Assembly: GCF_030247605.1 (NCBI RefSeq)
Contig: NZ_JAOTSB010000009.1
Coordinates: 35,444 to 99,443 of the forward strand
Reading direction: 5' to 3'
Source: Acidaminobacter sp.
Lineage (GTDB): Bacteria; Bacillota; Clostridia; Peptostreptococcales; Acidaminobacteraceae
DNA length: 64,000 nucleotides
Made by a program: the position numbers and the translations under genes. A model generated the notes under the pieces. The model had not been told where the DNA came from. It did not search any database and saw only the letters and a list, made by a program, of their open reading frames with translations. Positions within the stretch are counted from its first letter, which is position 1, and each line of letters begins with the position of its first letter. Positions 40,627 to 48,958 of the stretch are shown piece after piece.

Positions 40627-41408
40627 TTGACAGACCTCGGGTCCCGGATGCCAAAAAAGCGCAGACCGTTCTGATAAGTGGCCTCGGCGGCCTCTTCCAG
40701 GGTAATGCCCCTGATTTTGGCCACCATGTCGCAGGTGTGTCTGACATACATAGGCTCGTTGCGCTTACCCCGGTGTGGCTCGGGCGTCAGGTATGGGGCA
40801 TCGGTTTCGATCAGCAGGCGGTCGAGGGGCACCTGTTCCACCACGCTGACGGTCTTGTGGTTATTCTTGTAAGTCACCGGTCCGGCAATGGAGATATACG
40901 CACCAAGCTTGACATACTCTTTCGCCAGCTCTGCGCTGGAGGAATAGCAGTGCATCAGGACGCCGTGGTCAAACGCCTTCTCCGCTTTAAGTGTCTTAAA
41001 AATCTCTTCGTGGGCTTCCCTGTCGTGAATGATGACGGGCATGCCCAGACGCCGCGCCAAGTGGAGCTGTTCGATAAACCACTTGCGCTGCACCTCCGGC
41101 TCGGAGAAGTTATAGTGAAAATCGAGGCCAATTTCTCCGATGGCCACGACTTTTTCCTTTTTCGCCAAACTTTCGATCATGGCCAGCATGGCCTCGTCCA
41201 TGGTTTTCGCGTCGTGGGGGTGAATCCCGACCGCTGCATAGATGAAGTCATAGGTTTCGCTCAGCTTGACGGCGTCCATGGAACTCTCCAGACTCGCGCC
41301 GGGATTGACCATCAGCGAGACGCCGTTGCTCTTGGCGCGGTTGATGACAAACTCACGGTCGTTCTCAAATTTTTTTGAATCCAAGTGGGTATGGGAATCA
41401 AAGAGCAT
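40623..41408 (-). CDS. tatD: TatD-family metal-dependent hydrolase (DNase)
   Basis: 261 residues. Metal ligands are visible: 'FDSHTHLD', 'GEIGLDFHY', 'VIHDREAHEE', 'LMHCYSSS' and 'IETDAPYL'. TatD proteins are 3'-5' exonucleases acting in DNA repair or RNA quality control. Despite the name this gene has no tie to the Tat operon at 10 kb. It follows metG by 25 bases, so a metG-tatD-rnmV-rsmA operon is likely. Confidence 0.95.
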   Translation of the reverse strand: MLFDSHTHLDSKKFENDREFVINRAKSNGVSLMVNPGASLESSMDAVKLSETYDFIYAAVGIHPHDAKTMDEAMLAMIESLAKKEKVVAIGEIGLDFHYNFSEPEVQRKWFIEQLHLARRLGMPVIIHDREAHEEIFKTLKAEKAFDHGVLMHCYSSSAELAKEYVKLGAYISIAGPVTYKNNHKTVSVVEQVPLDRLLIETDAPYLTPEPHRGKRNEPMYVRHTCDMVAKIRGITLEEAAEATYQNGLRFFGIRDPRSVK

Positions 41409-41433
41409 TTCTTACCTCTTTTCTTTATCTTAA

Positions 41434-43437
41434 TTATGATACGGTCGAGCCGGATGGCATATCCACCGTCAGGAGACCCAGGGCCTCTCCGTCAGCGGCT
41501 GCCAGGATCATGCCGTGGGACTCGACGCCGCGGAGCTTGACTGCTTTCAGGTTGGCGACGAGGATGACCTTTCGGCCCACCAACGCCTCCGGTTCGAAGA
41601 ATTTGGAGATGCCGCTGACGACCTGACGTGTCTCTTCGCCCACTTTGAGCTGGAGCACCAGGAGTTTGTCCGCGTTTGGATGACGCTCGCAGGCTACGAC
41701 CTCCGCGACCTTGAGCTGAACCTTGGCGAACTCGTCAATGGTGATTTCGGAGGATTCTGGGGTGGTGTGACCATCGGCAGAAGCCTTGTCTTTAGGGGTT
41801 TCCTTAATTTCCTTGGCTGGTGCCTCTTCCTTTTTCTCCTCCACGACAGGCTCCTCTGCAGGCGCGCCCAGCGCGGCCAGCGCTTCGAGCTCCTTAGGGA
41901 TGTCGATGCGCGGGAAGAGCGCGTCCGCCTTCTGCACCTTCAGGCCAACAGGGAGCAGACCAAAAGTACGGGCGCTGTCCCAATGGGTCAGGCCGCCTTC
42001 TTCGAGGCCAAGCTGGTCCCAGATTTTGCGGGAGGTGTGGACCATGAACGGCTGAATGAGCGCGGACACAACGCGGATGGCCTCCGCCAGGTTGTAAAGC
42101 ACGGTGTCGAGGACATCCTTCTGCTGCTCGTCCTTGGCGAGGACCCATGGCGCAGTCTCGTCAATGTATTTGTTGGTGCGGCGGACCAGCTTCCAGATCT
42201 CGTCCAGGGCGTTTGAGAAGTCCAGCTTGTCGAGCTTCTCCTCCACTTTGCCGATGGTCTCGGCAGCCAGCTCTGACAGGGAAGCGTCAAACGCCGTCAC
42301 CGCGCTGCTCTTCCTTATGAGGCCGTCGTTGTACTTCTCGATCATGGCGATGGTGCGGGAAACCAGGTTGCCCAGGTCGTTCGCCAGATCTGAGTTCAGT
42401 CGGTTCAGCAGGACTTCGTTGGTGAAGATACCGTCCTGGCCAAAGGAGTACTCGCGCAGGAGGAAGTATTTGAGGGCGTCGACGCCGTAACGGTCGATCA
42501 GGACCACAGGGTCGACAATGTTGCCCTTGGATTTTGACATTTTGCCGCCTTCGAGGAGGATCCAGCCGTGGCCGAAGACCTTCTTAGGCACCGGCACGTC
42601 CAGCGCCATCAGCATGGCCGGCCAGATGATGGTGTGGAAGCGGACAATTTCCTTGCCCACGAGGTGAACGTCCGCCGGCCAGAACTTCGCGAAGTCGCCG
42701 TCCACTTCTTCCGGGTAGCCCAGGGCGGTGACGTAGTTGCTTAGGGCGTCCAGCCAGACGTAGATGACGTGCTTGGGATCAAACGGTACCGGGATGCCCC
42801 AGTCAAAGGAGGTCCGGGTGACGCAGAGGTCCTCGAGGCCAGGTTTGATGAAGTTGTTGACCATTTCGTTGACGCGGGACTTAGGCTCCGCGAAGCCTTC
42901 GACGTTTTCAAAGAGATCCAGGAGGCGGTCCTGGTATTTGGACATTTTAAAGAAGTAAGCTTCTTCGCTGGTCTTGGTGACGTCGCGGCCGCAGTCCGGG
43001 CACTTGTGGTCCACGAGCTGGGATTCAGTCCAGAAAGATTCGCAAGGGGTGCAGTACATGCCCTCGTAGGTGCCTTTGTAGATGTCGCCTTTTTCGTAGA
43101 GCTTCTCGAACATCATCTGAACGCGGCGCTCATGGTAGTCGTCCGTGGTGCGGATGAATTTGTCGTAGGAGATCTCCATGACTTTCCAGAGGTCTTTGAT
43201 TTCCGCGACGACTTTGTCGAGGAATTCCTTTGGTGCTTTGCCCTGGGCCTTCGCGACGTTCTCAATCTTTTGTCCGTGTTCGTCCGTGCCGGTCAGGAAC
43301 ATGACGTCGAAGCCCTGGGCACGCTTGTACCTGGCCATGACGTCTGCGGCGACCGTGGTATAAGTGTGGCCTATGTGGAGTTTCGAGCTTGGGTAGTAGA
43401 TGGGGGTGGTGATGTAGAATGAGCCTTTTGCTGTCAT
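41434..43437 (-). CDS. metG: Methionyl-tRNA synthetase with C-terminal tRNA-binding domain
   Basis: 667 residues. 'SKLHIGHTYT' (HIGH), zinc knuckles 'CTPCESFW' and 'CPDCGRDV', and 'GGKMSKSKGN' (KMSKS) mark the catalytic core. Residues about 565-667 are the EMAP/Trbp111-like tRNA-binding domain. Between them, residues about 520-565 form a charged linker that includes 'KASADGHTTPESS', encoded by a stretch containing the dispersed GCCGATGGTCAC element (41767-41778). It loads Met onto tRNA. A T-box leader controls it. Confidence 0.98.
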   Translation of the reverse strand: MTAKGSFYITTPIYYPSSKLHIGHTYTTVAADVMARYKRAQGFDVMFLTGTDEHGQKIENVAKAQGKAPKEFLDKVVAEIKDLWKVMEISYDKFIRTTDDYHERRVQMMFEKLYEKGDIYKGTYEGMYCTPCESFWTESQLVDHKCPDCGRDVTKTSEEAYFFKMSKYQDRLLDLFENVEGFAEPKSRVNEMVNNFIKPGLEDLCVTRTSFDWGIPVPFDPKHVIYVWLDALSNYVTALGYPEEVDGDFAKFWPADVHLVGKEIVRFHTIIWPAMLMALDVPVPKKVFGHGWILLEGGKMSKSKGNIVDPVVLIDRYGVDALKYFLLREYSFGQDGIFTNEVLLNRLNSDLANDLGNLVSRTIAMIEKYNDGLIRKSSAVTAFDASLSELAAETIGKVEEKLDKLDFSNALDEIWKLVRRTNKYIDETAPWVLAKDEQQKDVLDTVLYNLAEAIRVVSALIQPFMVHTSRKIWDQLGLEEGGLTHWDSARTFGLLPVGLKVQKADALFPRIDIPKELEALAALGAPAEEPVVEEKKEEAPAKEIKETPKDKASADGHTTPESSEITIDEFAKVQLKVAEVVACERHPNADKLLVLQLKVGEETRQVVSGISKFFEPEALVGRKVILVANLKAVKLRGVESHGMILAAADGEALGLLTVDMPSGSTVS
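41758..41778 (-). repeat. GCCGATGGTCAC element inside the metG linker
   Basis: On the minus strand GCCGATGGTCACACCACCCC matches intergenic copies such as GCCGATGGTCACCCAACCCC. It encodes 'ADGHTTP' in the disordered linker of MetG, as if an element had been inserted in frame. Confidence 0.5.
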
Positions 43438-43475
43438 ATCGCACTTCCTTTCAAAATTTTAAAATTCGGGCTGCC

Positions 43476-43775
43476 TAAAAAAAGATAAACCTCCGTCCTG
43501 ATTCCTCAAGGACGAAGGTTCTGTTCGCGGTACCACCTTGCTTTACGCGACGAATCGCGCCTCAGCGCTGCAGGCCTGACGCTTGCAGGACTGTAGCCGG
43601 CTTTATAACGTCAGCCAGACGGCGCTGCCTGACCGACACAAGTTTGTCGTTTCAGCTGCGCGGTTCAGGGGCCATCTTCACACTCCGCCTGCCGCCGGTT
43701 CACACCAAATCCCGGCTCTCTGAAGGCAAGTTACGAGGTGTTACTCTTCCCGTCATAACCTTTTCATATCAATTG
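43476..43775 (-). ncRNA. T-box leader of metG
   Basis: On the minus strand the conserved T-box AAGGTGGTACCGCG (43540-43527) is followed by a terminator hairpin (about 43518-43484, arms of CGTCCT type) and a T-run. A candidate specifier codon ATG (43675-43673, in GAAGATGGCC) fits methionine. Uncharged tRNA-Met should allow readthrough. Confidence 0.93.
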
Positions 43776-43781
43776 TACCAC

Positions 43782-43810
43782 ATTATAGCACAACGTGTAT
43801 TGGGGTGCAA
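43782..43810 (-). promoter_or_regulatory. Promoter of the metG T-box leader
   Basis: -35 TTGCAC (43810-43805), 17 bases, -10 TATAAT (43787-43782), a near-consensus promoter; start predicted near 43775. Confidence 0.85.
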
Positions 43811-44068
43811 GTTTTGTGCTTTCAAATCGAATTGCGCGAGAATTGTGTGAAGCTCTGGCACCAAATTGAAGTTGGTGACAGTCACTCATCTGAAGTTGGT
43901 GTCAGACACCGACACGAAATTTGGAAAACCGTCCTCTGTCCACGCGGTAAATAACAAAGTACAAACTTGACTGTAAAAACAAGTTGCTTCCCTTAGCGTA
44001 ATATGATAAAACCATAGAGAACTCTTAGCATACCCTGACGTAAGGAATCAGTAAAGAGGTGCGTAGAT
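43811..44068. repeat. Gene-free stretch with GGTGTCAGACACC and GGTGACAGTCAC elements
   Basis: GGTGACAGTCACTC (43874) and GGTGTCAGACACC (43898-43910) lie in the space between the divergent metG leader and the 44069 gene. I see no gene here. Confidence 0.6.
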
Positions 44069-44485
44069 ATGAGCAAGTATTTGAATGACCAACTCAATCA
44101 AATCCGGCAGATCGAGCTGGATCTTATGAACATTGACTTTAAGGAAGAATGTATTCGAATCCAGGGCTCAGAAGCAGGCGACCGGGAAAAGCGGTTCGAC
44201 CTTGTCTTTGAGGGCGTCAACGCGTTTTTTTACAGCGATCCGGGACAACCCGACACCACCATTCCAGGCAAGCGGTCCACTATGAAAACGGTCTCTTATC
44301 TCCACGACGGCTTCGGTGAGTTCGCCGTTGTCCAGAATCAAGATGAAGAGATTGAATTTTACAATCTCGAATCCTCCATATCAGTCCCCAACTTCAACAT
44401 CGAGTTTGATGACGCTACCCTGTTTATTGAAGCAGAGGGCATCACTATCAACGATCTCCGTTACACCTTGACTAAACAGAGCTGA
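44069..44485 (+). CDS. Uncharacterised acidic protein, 138 residues
   Basis: I do not recognise a family. AGAGGTG precedes ATG 44069 by 8 bases, and a terminator follows directly. The protein is soluble, acidic, with no signal peptide, membrane helix or Cys. The middle ('FDLVFEGVNAFFYSD', 'YLHDGFGEFAVVQNQDEEIEFYNLESSI', key parts GFGEFAVV and EIEFYNLE) and the end ('FIEAEGITINDLRYTL') suggest beta-rich structure. Codon use resembles neighbours, so it is probably a real native gene. Confidence 0.75.
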   Translation: MSKYLNDQLNQIRQIELDLMNIDFKEECIRIQGSEAGDREKRFDLVFEGVNAFFYSDPGQPDTTIPGKRSTMKTVSYLHDGFGEFAVVQNQDEEIEFYNLESSISVPNFNIEFDDATLFIEAEGITINDLRYTLTKQS

Positions 44486-44489
44486 GAAA

Positions 44490-44518
44490 ACGCCGCAACT
44501 TTCTGCGGCTTTTTTTAT
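44490..44518 (+). terminator. Terminator after the 44069 gene
   Basis: Stem GCCGCA / TGCGGC followed by eight T. Confidence 0.88.
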
Positions 44519-44631
44519 GTCCGTCGGCAACAATTTCGTGTAAAATGTGAAAATAGGGTACAAATAAGGTAATCAGTACTCAGTACTCATCACGGACAAT
44601 TCGGCAGCAGAGAATATGGGGGGGTATATTT

Positions 44632-45099
44632 TTGAATTCACAATTAGTTTTCACACTCAAAGACGTTGGCATGCTCGTACTATGGGCGCTGCTCGTCGCC
44701 ATACTAATTTTTATCCTTTTGGTCTTGATCCGTTTCTACCGCTCGTTCAAAGACATCATGAAAATTGTCGATGATCACAGAGCTAATATTGATAAAGTCC
44801 TTGAAGAAGCACCAGGCATTACCAAAAACGTCAATCAGATTTCTGATGAAGTCAACACTACTCTGAAAGCCTTTCACGGCACTATCCAGAACGTCGCTGA
44901 AACCACTGAAAACGTGACCTCGACCATCAAAGACAATAAAGATATTGTGGCCAATGTTTCGTCAGTTTTCAATACCGCGAGGATCGTCAAAGGCTCCTAC
45001 GACAGGATCTTTAAAACAGAAACCGAAGCAGAGGCAGACACAGAACAGCACCAGGAAAAAGGCAAACACGCTGCAGACAATTCAGAGAAAAAAGGTTAA
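44632..45099 (+). CDS. Membrane-anchored coiled-coil protein (DUF948-like)
   Basis: 155 residues from a TTG start preceded by a G-rich ribosome site (GGGGGGG); an ATG at residue 14 is the alternative. One membrane helix (about 13-37) is followed by a long helical region with the repeated pattern 'ITKNVNQISDEVNTTL' and 'VAETTENVTSTIKDNK' and a charged Glu/Lys-rich tail. The pattern resembles DUF948 or methyl-accepting-like coiled coils. The function is unknown. A terminator follows. Confidence 0.75.
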   Translation: MNSQLVFTLKDVGMLVLWALLVAILIFILLVLIRFYRSFKDIMKIVDDHRANIDKVLEEAPGITKNVNQISDEVNTTLKAFHGTIQNVAETTENVTSTIKDNKDIVANVSSVFNTARIVKGSYDRIFKTETEAEADTEQHQEKGKHAADNSEKKG

Positions 45100-45138
45100 T
45101 TCCGCCAAAAGAATTCTACCAATATCTGACAAATTGCT

Positions 45139-45166
45139 AAAAAACGGATGAAAATCCGTTTTTTTA
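45139..45166 (+). terminator. Terminator after the coiled-coil gene
   Basis: Stem AAAAACGGAT / ATCCGTTTTT with a GAAA loop and T-run. Confidence 0.92.
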
Positions 45167-45314
45167 TTTACTTATAATCCATTTTGTGGTATAAATGAAT
45201 ATATCATCTAAGTCTGGGCACATAAAAAAGCGACTTGGATTTTATTTTTTGTTGGATATAATTTTTCCAGTTGACTATTAATGTAAATGCTGGTATTCTT
45301 AACTTAAGCGAATA

Positions 45315-45322
45315 TTGTCGAA
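45315..45322 (+). promoter_or_regulatory. Spo0A box before abrB
   Basis: TTGTCGAA matches the Spo0A box exactly, 28 bases before ATG. A possible promoter (TTGACT at 45271, 17 bases, TATTCT) lies upstream. In Bacillus, Spo0A represses abrB in the same way. Confidence 0.6.
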
Positions 45323-45350
45323 ATTTGTATTATAAAAAGGAGGTTTTTAT

Positions 45351-45593
45351 ATGAAATCAACAGGAATTGTAAGAAAAGTAGACGAACTCGGACGCGTAGT
45401 TATTCCGATTGAACTTAGAAGAACCCTCAGCATCGGTGAGAAAGACGCGCTCGAAATCTTCACAGAGGCAGACACGATCATCCTCAAGAAATACGAGCCA
45501 GCTTGTGTGTTCTGCGGTCAGGCTAAAGGCGTCAAGAACGTCAAAGGCAAGAACATCTGCCCGGAATGTATCTCCGAAATTTCTAAACTGTAA
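45351..45593 (+). CDS. abrB: AbrB-family transition-state regulator
   Basis: 80 residues with a strong AAAAAGGAGG ribosome site. The N-terminal swapped-hairpin AbrB domain 'MKSTGIVRKVDELGRVVIP' is nearly that of B. subtilis. The C-terminal 30 residues carry a putative zinc site ('CVFCGQ' and 'ICPECI'), as in clostridial AbrB homologues. It represses stationary-phase genes. It keeps its Bacillus position between rsmI and metG but is on the opposite strand to its neighbours. Confidence 0.93.
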   Translation: MKSTGIVRKVDELGRVVIPIELRRTLSIGEKDALEIFTEADTIILKKYEPACVFCGQAKGVKNVKGKNICPECISEISKL

Positions 45594-45615
45594 GTTTGAA
45601 AACTTCTTAAAACGA

Positions 45616-45660
45616 CAAAGAAGGCTGTGCCTGTAACTTGGCACAGCCTTCTTTCTTTTT
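45616..45660. terminator. Terminator after abrB
   Basis: A 15-bp perfect stem (45617-45631 with 45640-45654) with an eight-base loop and TTTCTTTTTG. A second 9-bp stem (TCGCAATAG/CTATTGCGA, 45677-45700) may serve rsmI from the other strand. Confidence 0.92.
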
Positions 45661-45743
45661 GTTTCCTGTTTCGTTATCGCAATAGCTATTCCTATTGCGA
45701 TTCCTATCGTTCCCATACCCATTTCACTGCTCTTAGTCCCTGA

Positions 45744-46604
45744 CTAAACCAGCGTCGACAGCCTATAGACTTCTTTTTTAGAAAGTTTATACAGACCTGC
45801 AACCTCAGCAGCAGCGTCTTTCCGGCTCATGCCCTCATTCACGCGACTTCTGATTTCCAAAAGAATCGTCTCCTCATCAGGTGTTTCAGCCAGCGCCAAT
45901 GCAGCATTGGCCGCCGCAGCTTCAACCGGATCAAGGCCCGCCAAGACAATGACAAACTCGCCTTTTGGGGACTCCACCTCGAAATGCCGGATTGCCTCTG
46001 AGATCGTGCCTCTGACAAATTCCTCATAGCGCTTGGTCAGCTCCCGTGCCACTGCAACCCGCCGGTTCCCGAAGCATTCCAGCAAATCCTTCAGTGTCGC
46101 CTCCAGCCGGTGGGGGGCCTCATAAAAGATCAGCGTCCGCTCATCCTTGGCCAGAGCCTCAAACTGAGCCCTCCGCGTCTTTTTGTTTCGATCGGGAAAG
46201 CCTTCAAATGCAAATCGCTCTGTTGGAAGCCCGGAAAGAATCAGGGCATGAATGCCCGCGACCGGCCCCGCGACCAGCTCCACCCGAATCCCTTCCTGAA
46301 TGCAGCTTTGAATCAGCACCTCTCCGGGATCAGAAATCCCCGGCATGCCAGCGTCAGATACCAGCGCCACGCTGAGTCCGCTTTTCAGTTTCTCGAGCAG
46401 CGCCTCCCCGGACTTCCTTAGGTTGTGCTCATGATAACTGACCAGAGACTTCCGGATCCCCAAATGGTTGAGCAGTTGAGAAGAGCGCCTCGTGTCTTCC
46501 GCCGCCACAAGATCCACTTGTCCCAAGACCTCTTCAAGCCGCCTGGAGATGTCACCGAGATTGCCGATGGGCGTCCCACAAACAAATAACGTTCCCGACA
46601 TCAC
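45744..46604 (-). CDS. rsmI: 16S rRNA (cytidine-1402-2'-O)-methyltransferase
   Basis: 286 residues (ATG 46604; ATG 46601 also possible). 'LFVCGTPIGNLGDIS' near the N-terminus, 'VAAEDTRRSSQLLNHLGI' and 'SDAGMPGISDPG' are diagnostic of RsmI of the tetrapyrrole-methylase fold. It methylates C1402 in the ribosomal decoding site. The start overlaps the trmN6-like stop by 4 bases. Confidence 0.97.
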   Translation of the reverse strand: MMSGTLFVCGTPIGNLGDISRRLEEVLGQVDLVAAEDTRRSSQLLNHLGIRKSLVSYHEHNLRKSGEALLEKLKSGLSVALVSDAGMPGISDPGEVLIQSCIQEGIRVELVAGPVAGIHALILSGLPTERFAFEGFPDRNKKTRRAQFEALAKDERTLIFYEAPHRLEATLKDLLECFGNRRVAVARELTKRYEEFVRGTISEAIRHFEVESPKGEFVIVLAGLDPVEAAAANAALALAETPDEETILLEIRSRVNEGMSRKDAAAEVAGLYKLSKKEVYRLSTLV

Positions 46605-47395
46605 TGGTTCTCTCCCTTCTTCTCTGGGTCCCTTGGCGTCGGATCGACACCTGCCCGCCGGTAAATCTCCAAGATTTCCGGATCGTACCCGCCCTCCTGG
46701 GCATAGACATATAACGGCGGCTCTACGCGCATCTCAGCCCCACCGCCCCGAACGCCCTTGATCAGCAGGATATTGGGGGCTTGTCCGCGCCTCGGGTGTA
46801 CAAACCTGAGGGCTTTTGGCTCCAACTTGAAGCGCCGCATCAGCTCAATCATATCCGGAAGTCTGGATGGTCTGTGGACCATATAAAAAGAGCCCCCCGG
46901 CTTAAGCAGCTGCGCGGCCGTACGAATGACATCTTCCAGGGTACAATGAATCTCATGACGGGCTATGGCCTTCGCGTCCTTAGGATTCACGAGACCACCG
47001 CCGCCTGATACATAAGGCGGATTAGTGACGACGACATCCACAGAAGATTTATTCAAGTGACTAAAGGTGTTCCGAAGATCATCCGCAATAATTTGAATGC
47101 GATCTTCAAGCGCATTGTAAACAACACTGCGGCGTGCCATGTCCGCAACCTCATCCTGAATTTCAAAGGCTGTGATCCGGGTTGCCTTGGTCTTGGCGCT
47201 GAGCAGCAGCGGCAGAATCCCGTTGCCCGTGCCCAAATCCACTATATGTGCGCCGTGCTTGGCTTTTGCAAAATCGCTGAGCAGCACTGCATCAACTCCA
47301 AAGCAAAATCCGCTGGGATTCTGAATGATGCTGAGACCCTCAAGCTGCAGGTCATCTACCCGCTCCCCCGGTAATATGAGCTTTTCTCTTTCCAT
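46601..47395 (-). CDS. TrmN6/YabB-like adenine N6-methyltransferase
   Basis: 264 residues from ATG 47395 (GGAGG five bases upstream; the frame to 47407 contains that site). SAM motif 'VDLGTGNGILPLLLS' and the N6-adenine catalytic motif 'VVTNPPYVSG' are present. Homologues methylate A37 of tRNA-Val (YfiC) or unknown RNAs (YabB). It sits between ricT and rsmI as in B. subtilis (yabB). Confidence 0.92.
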   Translation of the reverse strand: MEREKLILPGERVDDLQLEGLSIIQNPSGFCFGVDAVLLSDFAKAKHGAHIVDLGTGNGILPLLLSAKTKATRITAFEIQDEVADMARRSVVYNALEDRIQIIADDLRNTFSHLNKSSVDVVVTNPPYVSGGGGLVNPKDAKAIARHEIHCTLEDVIRTAAQLLKPGGSFYMVHRPSRLPDMIELMRRFKLEPKALRFVHPRRGQAPNILLIKGVRGGGAEMRVEPPLYVYAQEGGYDPEILEIYRRAGVDPTPRDPEKKGENQ

Positions 47396-47450
47396 GACAG
47401 CCTCCAATAGTAAAAAAGTAATTTAAAGCGAGATGAGGAGGGCGAGGAAA

Positions 47451-47484
47451 ACGGGATCGATAGGCAATAGCTGCAGACACCGTC
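47451..47484. repeat. GATCGATAGGC element fragment
   Basis: GGGATCGATAGGC then CAGACACCGTCTTCCTC, mixing parts of the two palindromic element families, in the 180-base gap between ricT and the methyltransferase. Confidence 0.5.
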
Positions 47485-47504
47485 TTCCTCGCTCCCTTTT
47501 TTCC

Positions 47505-47556
47505 TTTTAAAAAAGCCGCCCGCCAGAGCAAGGTCTGGTCCGGAGGCGGCTTTAGG
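47505..47556 (-). terminator. Terminator after ricT
   Basis: Stem AAAGCCGCC (47512-47520) with GGCGGCTTT (47545-47553), then TTTAAAAGG and further T on the minus strand, 23 bases past the stop. Confidence 0.88.
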
Positions 47557-47575
47557 ACTCTGAATAAATGTTGAA

Positions 47576-48958
47576 TTATTTTTTCTTGCGTCTTCTAGGT
47601 CGGCGTCTACGCGGCTTTTGAACGTCTTCGTCCGAACCCTCTGCCTCAACATCTGACAGCTCGGCACTTGACTGCACTGGCTCAAGCTTTTGGGGCGGCG
47701 GCGTCTGCTGCCCCTTTTCCGAACGCCAAGGCCTTTCCTGGCTTGTGCTGCTGCCGGTACCCGGACCGGAAACTGCAGGTGCGCCTGGTACCGTACTGGC
47801 ACCTGCGCCTGGTTTGCCCTGACCCCGGTCTTGTCTTTGCGGTCGCTCCGGGCGCTCAGGTCGATCTGTTCGTTCTGGTCGTTCCGGTCGCTCTGTCCGG
47901 TCTTTCTGTGGCCGACGCTGATCTCGATCTGCAGGCTGGCCCTGGCCTTGTGGCTTCGCTCCGCCTTTACCTTTATCCCGTCGATCTGCCGAGCGATCGC
48001 GATCCTGAGATGTCGCCGATGCCGCCGCTGCTGCCTCGCGCCTTGCTGCCCGGTCTCCCGCGGCATAGTCATCCAGCCCGTCAAAGCGCATATCATCCAC
48101 AGGCTCTTCCTCGACTTGCTTAGGACGCACAGGATTGTCGCCCAATTGATCCTTTTTATAAGTGACAATGTCTTCGCTGAGCTCAAGGCGTCCGTCATTT
48201 TCACCCAGGATATGGCGGACTTTCACGGATTCCGTCAGAATAACCGCGTCCAATACAATCCCCATGCCGTCCGGTGTTTTGATCTTCTCGCCCTTGTTAG
48301 GCAGCTCACGTCGAATATCAAGATAGGTGTCGTGCTCGTATTTGAGGCAGCACATCAGCCGGCCGCAAATACCGGAAATTTTGGTTGGGTTGAGAGAGAG
48401 ATTCTGATCCTTCGCCATTTTGATTGACACAGGGGCAAAATCCCCCAGCCAGTTGGCACAGCAGAGACCAACACCGCAAGGCCCAATGCCGTTGACAATC
48501 TTCGCCTCGTCGCGCACGCCAATCTGGCGCAGCTCAATGCGGGTTCTGAACACTGAAGCGAGGTCCTTGACCAACTCGCGAAAATCAATTCTGCCGTCCG
48601 CAGTAAAATAAAAGATGACTTTATTGCTGTCAAAGGTGTATTCCACTTCCACCAGCTTCATTTCGAGCTCGTGCTCGATAATTTTTGCCTGGCAGGCAGC
48701 AAAGGCTTCCTTAGCCTTTTCCTGGTTTTCCCTTTGAATCGACTGGTCCTCTTCCGTAGCAATGCGGATTACTTTTTTCAGCGGTGAAACAATTTCAGTT
48801 TCTTCGACTTCGCGCAGTCCGAGGACAGCCGAACCATACTCAATGCCGCGTGCCGTCTCCACGACGACGTCGTCTCCCCGCTTTATGTCAAGTCCATCCG
48901 GATCAAAATAGTAGATTTTGCCGGCCTTCTTAAACCGGACCCCTACGACTGTTATCAT
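47576..48958 (-). CDS. ricT: PSP1-domain protein RicT (YaaT) with long disordered tail
   Basis: 460 residues. Residues about 1-280 are RicT: PSP1 region and Cys motifs 'CGVGLCCANWLGDF' and 'ICGRLMCCLKYEHD'. RicT belongs to the complex with RicA/RicF that holds iron-sulfur clusters and stimulates RNase Y processing and sporulation. Residues about 300-460 are an extra low-complexity tail: Arg/Asp/Gln-rich, with repeated 'ERPERP' and ending in 'RRRRPRRRKKK'. This tail is much longer than in Bacillus (about 275 residues in total) and may bind RNA. It overlaps holB by 29 bases. Confidence 0.93.
   Translation of the reverse strand: MITVVGVRFKKAGKIYYFDPDGLDIKRGDDVVVETARGIEYGSAVLGLREVEETEIVSPLKKVIRIATEEDQSIQRENQEKAKEAFAACQAKIIEHELEMKLVEVEYTFDSNKVIFYFTADGRIDFRELVKDLASVFRTRIELRQIGVRDEAKIVNGIGPCGVGLCCANWLGDFAPVSIKMAKDQNLSLNPTKISGICGRLMCCLKYEHDTYLDIRRELPNKGEKIKTPDGMGIVLDAVILTESVKVRHILGENDGRLELSEDIVTYKKDQLGDNPVRPKQVEEEPVDDMRFDGLDDYAAGDRAARREAAAAASATSQDRDRSADRRDKGKGGAKPQGQGQPADRDQRRPQKDRTERPERPERTDRPERPERPQRQDRGQGKPGAGASTVPGAPAVSGPGTGSSTSQERPWRSEKGQQTPPPQKLEPVQSSAELSDVEAEGSDEDVQKPRRRRPRRRKKK

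Noticed and set aside
43849..43864. TGGCACC near 43852 as a sigma-54 promoter
   Set aside because: The -12 half (TTGC) is missing at the required spacing.
47356..48204. A 282-codon frame overlapping ricT
   Set aside because: It is an alternate frame of the low-complexity Arg-rich tail of RicT, which is why it stays open.
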